Positions 57,053 through 64,000 of a stretch of DNA of 64,000 bases are shown in pieces; position 1 is the stretch's first letter, and each line of letters begins with the position of its first letter. Under the pieces are notes generated by a model, which searched no databases, had not been told where the DNA came from, and was given only the letters and a program-made list of their open reading frames with translations. The stretch comes from Thermohalobacter berrensis (GTDB lineage: Bacteria > Bacillota > Clostridia > Tissierellales > Thermohalobacteraceae). Position numbers and translations under genes: made by a program. The DNA lies in assembly GCF_003609645.1 (NCBI RefSeq), contig NZ_MCIB01000023.1:62001-126000 (forward strand). The letters run 5' to 3'.

Positions 57053-60000
57053 GTTACTAGAGTACCTATGAGGAATTGAAACCTTATGTCAAGAGTTACT
57101 GTATTTGAAAGCGTATTACCAGTTACTAGAGTACCTATGAGGAATTGAAACTATAAAAAAACTTTCTAATACAGTAATAATCTAATGTGTTACTAGAGTA
57201 CCTATGAGGAATTGAAACAAAGAAGTAGATAAAAGATACAATTTGTTTTATGAAAAGTTACTAGAGTACCTATGAGGAATTGAAACTCAAATTGTCATAA
57301 TTGATGAATTTGCAGACCTTCAAGTTACTAGAGTACCTATGAGGAATTGAAACCTCCATTGTATTCTATGATATGTGTTTTAGTTTCTGCGTTACTAGAG
57401 TACCTATGAGGAATTGAAACATAATCTTCCTAATAATCTTCATCATCTTCTAAATCTGTTACTAGAGTACCTATGAGGAATTGAAACGTGAAAAAGCTAA
57501 GCAAGATATATTAAAATACTTAGAAAGTTACTAGAGTACCTATGAGGAATTGAAACTATTGATATTTAAAAATTGTTAATGCTTCAGCTATAAGTTACTA
57601 GAGTACCTATGAGGAATTGAAACAGCGTTTTCTATTATATATATAGTGGTTTATTCCGGGTTACTAGAGTACCTATGAGGAATTGAAACCCATCTCTATC
57701 TTTGCCTAAATATCTTAATTGTCCAAGTTACTAGAGTACCTATGAGGAATTGAAACTTGACGAGAAACTAGTAATAGAATAAGGAGGCGACACAGTTACT
57801 AGAGTACCTATGAGGAATTGAAACTATATTGGTGTTTTTCTGGCCCGTATTTGCTGCAAGTTACTAGAGTACCTATGAGGAATTGAAACCATAATTTATC
57901 AATTTCAGTTGTCATATCCTTACCATAGTTACTAGAGTACCTATGAGGAATTGAAACTCTAACTACAACACAAGTATAATTTTGCTAAAACTAAGTTACT
58001 AGAGTACCTATGAGGAATTGAAACTCTAATTTTTTAAGTTTCTTTTGGGCTTTTTCTTCATTGTTACTAGAGTACCTATGAGGAATTGAAACAATTAAGT
58101 GTTTCTAACGCCCTATCTATTTTTCTTAGTTACTAGAGTACCTATGAGGAATTGAAACACTTGTTCTTCTGCAATACTTGAAGGCAATGTAACTGTGTTA
58201 CTAGAGTACCTATGAGGAATTGAAACTGTTATTAGCAACGTCTACTGTTACTCTATACTTCCTTTGTTACTAGAGTACCTATGAGGAATTGAAACTATAA
58301 CTCTCTTTGTATATCTTCATCTGGATGTTCAGTTACTAGAGTACCTATGAGGAATTGAAACAATTCTATAGATATTGAAGGTAAACCCATTTAAAACTCG
58401 TTACTAGAGTACCTATGAGGAATTGAAACATAGAAAAAAACAAAAAGACAGGAAAAGAACCGAGCAGTTACTAGAGTACCTATGAGGAATTGAAACGCAA
58501 CTGTATAGCTGATACTGCATGAAAATCCTGTAACGTTACTAGAGTACCTATGAGGAATTGAAACCCAATCCATTTGTGCCTTCTGCCATTCCACTACTAT
58601 TGTTACTAGAGTACCTATGAGGAATTGAAACTGGACATAACAATTTTCTTCATTGCCATATCCACTCCAAAAGTTACTAGAGTACCTATGAGGAATTGAA
58701 ACTCGATAGTGAGAGGTTTTTCATATTGATATATTTTAGGCGTTACTAGAGTACCTATGAGGAATTGAAACATCTTCCTTTTAATTCTTTCTTAGTCGGA
58801 TATTTACGTTACTAGAGTACCTATGAGGAATTGAAACTATCCTTTCTCTCTCAAATATTGCACTTGGTTTCCAAGCGTTACTAGAGTACCTATGAGGAAT
58901 TGAAACAACAATATAAAACAGACTGCCACTCAAATTTAAAAGTGTTACTAGAGTACCTATGAGGAATTGAAACATCTTCCTTTTAATTCTTTCTTAGTCG
59001 GATATTTACGTTACTAGAGTACCTATGAGGAATTGAAACCTTTTCCCATAATTTGTAACAACCTGAAATGCTCCTTGGTTACTAGAGTACCTATGAGGAA
59101 TTGAAACTGTATAAAAAATATACATAAATGTATAAATAAGGTACGTTACTAGAGTACCTATGAGGAATTGAAACTCGTGATGAAAATGGTTGGAGGTATG
59201 ATGTTGCATATGGTTACTAGAGTACCTATGAGGAATTGAAACTTGCACATGGAAATATAGTGAAAAAGACTTATGTAAAAGTTACTAGAGTACCTATGAG
59301 GAATTGAAACCATTGGAGACTTTTTCTAAGACGTGGACGGCTGAGGAAGTTACTAGAGTACCTATGAGGAATTGAAACGCGACCGTAACCTCTGTACGTG
59401 TATGGAGATTTTTTACAGTTACTAGAGTACCTATGAGGAATTGAAACAAGGTCTATTTCAGACCGATAATAGCGCCGTAAATGGTTACTAGAGTACCTAT
59501 GAGGAATTGAAACAAAATATACTAAGAGGACACCCGCCGAATAGATTAAGTTACTAGAGTACCTATGAGGAATTGAAACGTTTTACAAGCTACTAAGCAA
59601 TAGTAAAAGGAGGTGGTTACTAGAGTACCTATGAGGAATTGAAACATGCTCTACAACCTACAATTCTACCTTGTTCATCTCGTTACTAGAGTACCTATGA
59701 GGAATTGAAACTAACTACTTTTTCCCTTGTTTTCTGCCATCCTTCTATGTTACTAGAGTACCTATGAGGAATTGAAACTTGTATCAAATTTTGCTGTGAC
59801 TGTCAAGTGTTTTTTTGTTACTAGAGTACCTATGAGGAATTGAAACAAATCACAGTGTCACAGCGTCACAGCGTCACAGTGTAGTTACTAGAGTACCTAT
59901 GAGGAATTGAAACAAATGTTTACACCTCCTTTTACTATTGCTTAGTAGCTTGTTACTAGAGTACCTATGAGGAATTGAAACCTATTTGTTTTGAATCTTT

Positions 60001-60450
60001 ATATAGTTTATCTAGTGTGTTACTAGAGTACCTATGAGGAATTGAAACTTGCACATGGAAATATAGTGAAAAAGACTTATGTAAAAGTTACTAGAGTACC
60101 TATGAGGAATTGAAACCATTGGAGACTTTTTCTAAGACGTGGACGGCTGAGGAAGTTACTAGAGTACCTATGAGGAATTGAAACGCGACCGTAACCTCTG
60201 TACGTGTATGGAAATTTTTTACAGTTACTAGAGTACCTATGAGGAATTGAAACAAGGTCTATTTCAGACCGATAATAGCGCCGTAAATGGTTACTAGAGT
60301 ACCTATGAGGAATTGAAACAAATGATGAACAAACGTTCACTGGAAAACAGAAAAACGTTACTAGAGTACCTATGAGGAATTGAAACTTTCTTGTCTTTAT
60401 TTTCATCTTATTTACCTCCCTTGTTACTAGAGTACCTATGAGGAACAAAA
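57053..60450 (+). CRISPR. CRISPR array 3: 50 intact repeats plus a degenerate end repeat
   Basis: The longest array. All repeats begin GTTACTAGAGTACCTATGAG and end GGAATTGAAAC, so they carry both variant bases. The last copy (60423) is cut short with GAGGAACAAAA. There are 50 spacers of about 35-39 bp. Four consecutive spacers are duplicated (59243-59483 and 60049-60289), one single spacer is repeated (58772 and 58974), and one pair are reverse complements. Confidence 0.97.
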
Positions 60451-60514
60451 GAAGTTGAAAATTGAAAATATTAAATAGGCAATAGAAAAGGATTTAAGTT
60501 ACAGAGGTGGAAAA

Positions 60515-60706
60515 ATGGACTTAAAGGGAGTCTTAAATATTTTAATAAAAATAAGTATCACATTTTTGTATAGTGCAGGTATTATAGGAATGATTTATGA
60601 TTATGCTTATACTTCAGAAAGAGGATTTACCTTTTATTTATTAATTTTTATAATCGCAGTACAAGCAACTATGTTGCATAAAAAGAAGAAATTTTCTAAT
60701 GACTAG
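60515..60706 (+). CDS. small membrane protein
   Basis: Protein of 63 residues with two hydrophobic helices (about 8-28 and 38-54), a short loop (YDYAYTSERGF) and a basic C-terminus (HKKKKFSND). AGAGGTGG lies ahead of its ATG. It sits between array 3 and the CARF gene, 167 bp from the latter, with a terminator between. No family recognised; a role in defence is only suggested by position. Confidence 0.6.
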   Translation: MDLKGVLNILIKISITFLYSAGIIGMIYDYAYTSERGFTFYLLIFIIAVQATMLHKKKKFSND

Positions 60707-60757
60707 ATATTTTGTAAAATAAACAATAAAGAACTAATAGGTGTAATAGATTGGATT

Positions 60758-60783
60758 GTTAGTATACCTATGGGTAATTAAAA
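60758..60783 (+). repeat. probable relic of a CRISPR repeat
   Basis: GTTAGTATACCTATGGGTAA followed by TTAAAA resembles the array 3 repeat with a four-base deletion and a few substitutions. It stands alone about 300 bp beyond the array. Confidence 0.4.
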
Positions 60784-60787
60784 TTTA

Positions 60788-60830
60788 TTAAATCCCTTCA
60801 AAAATGTTTTTGAAGGGATTTAATTTTTTT
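60788..60830 (+). terminator. terminator ahead of the CARF gene
   Basis: Near-perfect stem TTAAATCCCTTCAAAA / TTTTGAAGGGATTTAA, then eight T residues. Confidence 0.88.
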
Positions 60831-60872
60831 TGCAGAAAAATATATTATTAGATAGAAAAGGGGGATAACAGG

Positions 60873-62222
60873 ATGGAATTTGATGCAAAAAAATTAGCCA
60901 AATTAAGAGATAAACCTAAAGAGTTAATTAAGCTTATTAATAATAGAGACCAAGACTTTATGAACTATCTAAAGACATTCGAGAATAAGAAAGAAATCCA
61001 AGAAGTGCTTAAAGAAGAATATGACATAGCTATCTATACTGTAGGTTTTTCAATTTATCCGTTACTTTTCAGTCTTAAAGTAGCAAATCCTAAAGAAAAA
61101 GCAATTTTTTTCTATACTAAAGCAAGCTCAAAGTTTAAAGAGGTTTTTGATGAGTTCAAAAAAGAATTTAATTTAGACTTTGAAATAAAACATAGGACGA
61201 CTGAAAGTTCATCTGACACAGCAGAAATATACCATGAGATTGAAAGGGTATTAAGAAAGCACAGAAATAAAAAAATTGCTATAGATATTACTGGAGGTAA
61301 GAAACCAACTATTGCAGCAGGTTTTTTTGGAGCTTCTTTACATAGTGATGAAAATGATATAGATATATTATATATGGATTTTTCAGAATATAAAAATGAT
61401 ATACCTGTTTATGGTTCAGAATTTATAACTATTTTGTTAAACCCTAATGATATATTTAGTGCAGTTGAGAGAAAAGAACTTGAAGAGCTATTTGATTCTG
61501 GACAATACAGGGCAGCAAGAAGATTTTCTAAAAGAATAAGGGACAGACTTAAGGCTATATTAAAAAAAATGAAATCTTATGATTTAGATGAACAATTGGC
61601 TGAAATTAAAAAGATCTACTATTTTTCAAAGTTATACGAATTAAGAAATGACTTTAATTATGAAGAATGTATAATAAGAGAAGAATATTTAACAAAAGCT
61701 GAGATAAAGGGAATATCTAAATTAAAAAAGGCATATAGTAAGATAACAGATTTAGAAGATGAATTATTAAGTAAAGGGTATAGGGGAATAGATGTAAGCA
61801 CTCAACTTACAAGAAGATTACATAACAGATTTAAAGACGATGATTCATGTTTATATCTAGCTTTAGATAGATATATAAGTGCATTAAGATATAAAAACAT
61901 AGACTATCAAAGTTATATTTTAAGACTTGTAAGTGTATTAGAACTAGCTGGTACTATTTATACTAAAGGCAGAAGTGAATTATTAAAGGATAAGTTAAAA
62001 ATAGTGCCTGATTATGAGTTGAGATATAAACTCAATGAATTAAAAAATACAAGAAATAATCTAAGTTTAATACATGGATTTAGAGTTGTAAGTGCACCAA
62101 AGCTTGATTATGAGGTAGCAGTACTTAATTATATTTGTTTAGCATTTGATGTTGATAAGCAAATGGTAGAAAATATTATAGAAAAAGAATTAAAGTTTAG
62201 AAACTTCAATGAAATAATTTGA
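60873..62222 (+). CDS. Cas02710-type CARF-HEPN CRISPR-associated protein
   Basis: Protein of 449 residues. The first half is a CARF-like Rossmann fold: IYTVGFSIYPLLFSL, then AIDITGGKKPTIAAGFFG (about 136-153), the ligand loop seen in the Cas02710/Csm6 group. The second half is helical and ends with RNNLSLIH (R394 to H401), a HEPN RNase motif (R, six residues, H). Such proteins are RNases switched on by cyclic oligoadenylate from type III systems. No cas10 is in the window, so the signal would have to come from elsewhere or be different. It has its own AAAGGGGGA ribosome site and stands alone between arrays 3 and 4. Confidence 0.82.
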   Translation: MEFDAKKLAKLRDKPKELIKLINNRDQDFMNYLKTFENKKEIQEVLKEEYDIAIYTVGFSIYPLLFSLKVANPKEKAIFFYTKASSKFKEVFDEFKKEFNLDFEIKHRTTESSSDTAEIYHEIERVLRKHRNKKIAIDITGGKKPTIAAGFFGASLHSDENDIDILYMDFSEYKNDIPVYGSEFITILLNPNDIFSAVERKELEELFDSGQYRAARRFSKRIRDRLKAILKKMKSYDLDEQLAEIKKIYYFSKLYELRNDFNYEECIIREEYLTKAEIKGISKLKKAYSKITDLEDELLSKGYRGIDVSTQLTRRLHNRFKDDDSCLYLALDRYISALRYKNIDYQSYILRLVSVLELAGTIYTKGRSELLKDKLKIVPDYELRYKLNELKNTRNNLSLIHGFRVVSAPKLDYEVAVLNYICLAFDVDKQMVENIIEKELKFRNFNEII

Positions 62223-62370
62223 TAAAATAATTAATATCTAATAGTAAAGTATACACAATTGAACTTGCTAGCAAAAATGTCTCATAAGATATTCAATCAA
62301 ACAATTAATCATATAAAAGTTGGCATGTTAAATTTCGAAGATACAAAAAGTTCAAAATTGGCTAATAATA

Positions 62371-62560
62371 GTCGTCGACCTCCAGTAGTGCAAAAACCCC
62401 TGGGGATCGACGACTTTTTGTTTTTGGAGGTAAAAGTAACTGTAATATAGTGTTTTGAAGGGATTGAAGGGTATTCATATGGAAGAATATTATAGAAAAA
62501 AGTGGTAAAAACTAAATTGACAAAAAATAGTAAACCTGATAAAATCAATATATGTAATGG
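62371..62560 (+). promoter_or_regulatory. CRISPR leader 4
   Basis: Fourth copy of the leader: hairpin 62371-62414 with T-runs and the promoter. It starts 148 bp after the CARF gene. Small differences (TTTTTGGAGG, GTATTCATATGG) distinguish it from the others. Confidence 0.85.
62517..62545 (+). promoter_or_regulatory. pre-crRNA promoter, array 4
   Basis: TTGACA at 62517 and TAAAAT at 62540, 17-base spacer. Confidence 0.75.
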
Positions 62561-64000
62561 GTTACTAGACTACCTATAAGGAATTGAAACAAAATTAAGT
62601 GAGGTTATATTATGGAATTGATAATTGCGTTACTAGACTACCTATAAGGAATTGAAACTAGCTTCTCCATGCGATTGTGTTTCTGCTTTGTGGTTGGTTA
62701 CTAGACTACCTATAAGGAATTGAAACCAGTCGCATGCAACCACAAAGCAGAAACACAATCGCATGTTACTAGACTACCTATAAGGAATTGAAACTTACAT
62801 ACGAGAGAGGGTGTATTGGATGGAAAGAGGGAGTTACTAGACTACCTATAAGGAATTGAAACTCTATATCTAAGGCTGTATTGCTTATTTGTACCTCTAT
62901 GTTACTAGACTACCTATAAGGAATTGAAACTGACATTGGGGGGTAATAAATATGATTGAATTTGATAGTTACTAGACTACCTATAAGGAATTGAAACTAG
63001 ACAACCTCTAACTCATTTAGTTGTTGAGGGCTAAGTTACTAGACTACCTATAAGGAATTGAAACAGCAAATCCCTTGCGTGTTTTGGTGTCAAATTCATT
63101 GTTACTAGACTACCTATAAGGAATTGAAACTTTCATCAAATTCATAATCGTCTATAACTTGTAATAACGTTACTAGACTACCTATAAGGAATTGAAACCT
63201 ATCTCAACATCATTATGACTACTAAATTTTATTACGTTACTAGACTACCTATAAGGAATTGAAACTCTAGCCTCATTCATTCTTCTAAAAGCTCTTAAAT
63301 AAGTTACTAGACTACCTATAAGGAATTGAAACTCAACAGGAAGGAATAATCCTTCCTAAACTTGTGCTAGTTACTAGACTACCTATAAGGAATTGAAACA
63401 ACCACAAAGGAACACAAGTAACTCAAGATCATTATAGTTACTAGACTACCTATAAGGAATTGAAACGAGATAAAGATGATGCAAATTTAACCTTTAATGT
63501 TGAGTTACTAGACTACCTATAAGGAATTGAAACTTCGCAGGTTGTAGAATGGGCTTCTTGTTCAGGAAGGGTTACTAGACTACCTATAAGGAATTGAAAC
63601 CCATCTAAAACTAAAGTATAAGATACTGCTCCTCCCCAGTTACTAGACTACCTATAAGGAATTGAAACAGGATTTCGACGGAGTACCGACTGACCCTGAC
63701 GACGTTAGTTACTAGACTACCTATAAGGAATTGAAACGCCCTCTCAAGTACATCTTTTGAAGGAGAGGATAGGGTTACTAGACTACCTATAAGGAATTGA
63801 AACGATGGGGGAGTAATGAAGAGATACAAGAATTAATTGAGTTACTAGACTACCTATAAGGAATTGAAACTCTTATATGGACTGCTGGAAACGATGGGGC
63901 AGGCAGTGGGTTACTAGACTACCTATAAGGAATTGAAACTAACAAAGTATTACTGATTGACCTTGACAAACAAAGGTTACTAGACTACCTATAAGGAATT
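62561..64000 (+). CRISPR. CRISPR array 4: 21 complete repeats, runs off the window
   Basis: Repeats are the GACTACC/TATAAGG type of array 1, without variants in the part seen. There are 21 spacers, and a 22nd repeat (63976) is cut by the window end. Spacers 2 and 3 are partly reverse complements of each other. Confidence 0.97.

Noticed and set aside
57053-60450. Minus-strand open frames through the arrays giving repeated peptides such as VSIPHRYSSN and FQFLIGTLVT
   Set aside because: They are translations of the CRISPR repeats and spacers; the periodicity is that of the repeat and no ribosome sites exist.

Overview
The window is chromosomal DNA of an AT-rich, low-GC Gram-positive bacterium, most likely an anaerobic member of the Clostridia. 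The signs are strong GGAGG-type ribosome sites with frequent GTG/TTG starts, an oxygen-sensitive class III ribonucleotide reductase pair (nrdD-nrdG), a PerR regulator and a ferritin-like protein, PocR-type sensing, clostridial lipoprotein signals and a type I-B CRISPR-Cas system. The species cannot be named from the sequence alone. No rRNA or tRNA gene was seen.

Bases 1-24.4 kb are ordinary core genome. They hold a maltose/glucan phosphorylase pair (minus strand) under a LacI/CcpA-type operator; a TetR-controlled efflux operon (TetR, HlyD-like lipoprotein, ABC ATPase, ABC-2 permease); a half-size ABC exporter; a Tyr-rich small protein; a QueG-like Fe-S protein; a PAP2 phosphatase; two chemotaxis receptors; a ferritin-like protein; a nitroreductase-like protein; perR; nrdD-nrdG; a TPR protein; and a PocR-PAS histidine kinase. 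Most units end in clear intrinsic terminators, several shared by convergent genes.

Bases 24.4-37.4 kb are an accessory region full of scars. An SsuB-type ABC ATPase gene is split: its 3' end lies at 24.4-24.6 kb and its 5' end at 30.3-30.9 kb, with about 5.7 kb between them. That segment carries an FAD oxidoreductase, a large serine recombinase with a small divergent ORF, a HIT protein, a broken coiled-coil gene and a lipoprotein. Further right are a surface-protein gene frameshifted in a poly-A tract just after its start, an N-terminally truncated IS110-family transposase, secreted proteins and lipoproteins of unknown function, an XRE regulator whose 3' end is duplicated 3.5 kb away, and short palindromic intergenic repeats.

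Bases 37.4-64 kb are a CRISPR district. Four arrays, all reading left to right, each follow a near-identical leader of about 190 bp. Each leader contains a terminator-like hairpin and a TTGACA-N17-TAAAAT promoter. Three repeat variants differ at only two positions. Together the arrays hold about 117 complete spacers. A full type I-B operon lies between arrays 2 and 3: cas6, cas8b with a probable internal cas11b start, cas7, cas5, cas3, cas4, cas1, cas2. A Cas02710-type CARF-HEPN protein lies between arrays 3 and 4. Between arrays 1 and 2 sits a sigma-54/PrpR-type catabolic operon (UxaA-like dehydratase in two parts, KdgT permease, DUF1537 kinase, PdxA2) that probably degrades a C4 acid sugar such as D-threonate. 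The arrays preserve an acquisition record: repeat-type switches, duplicated spacer blocks and spacer pairs taken from opposite strands of the same target.
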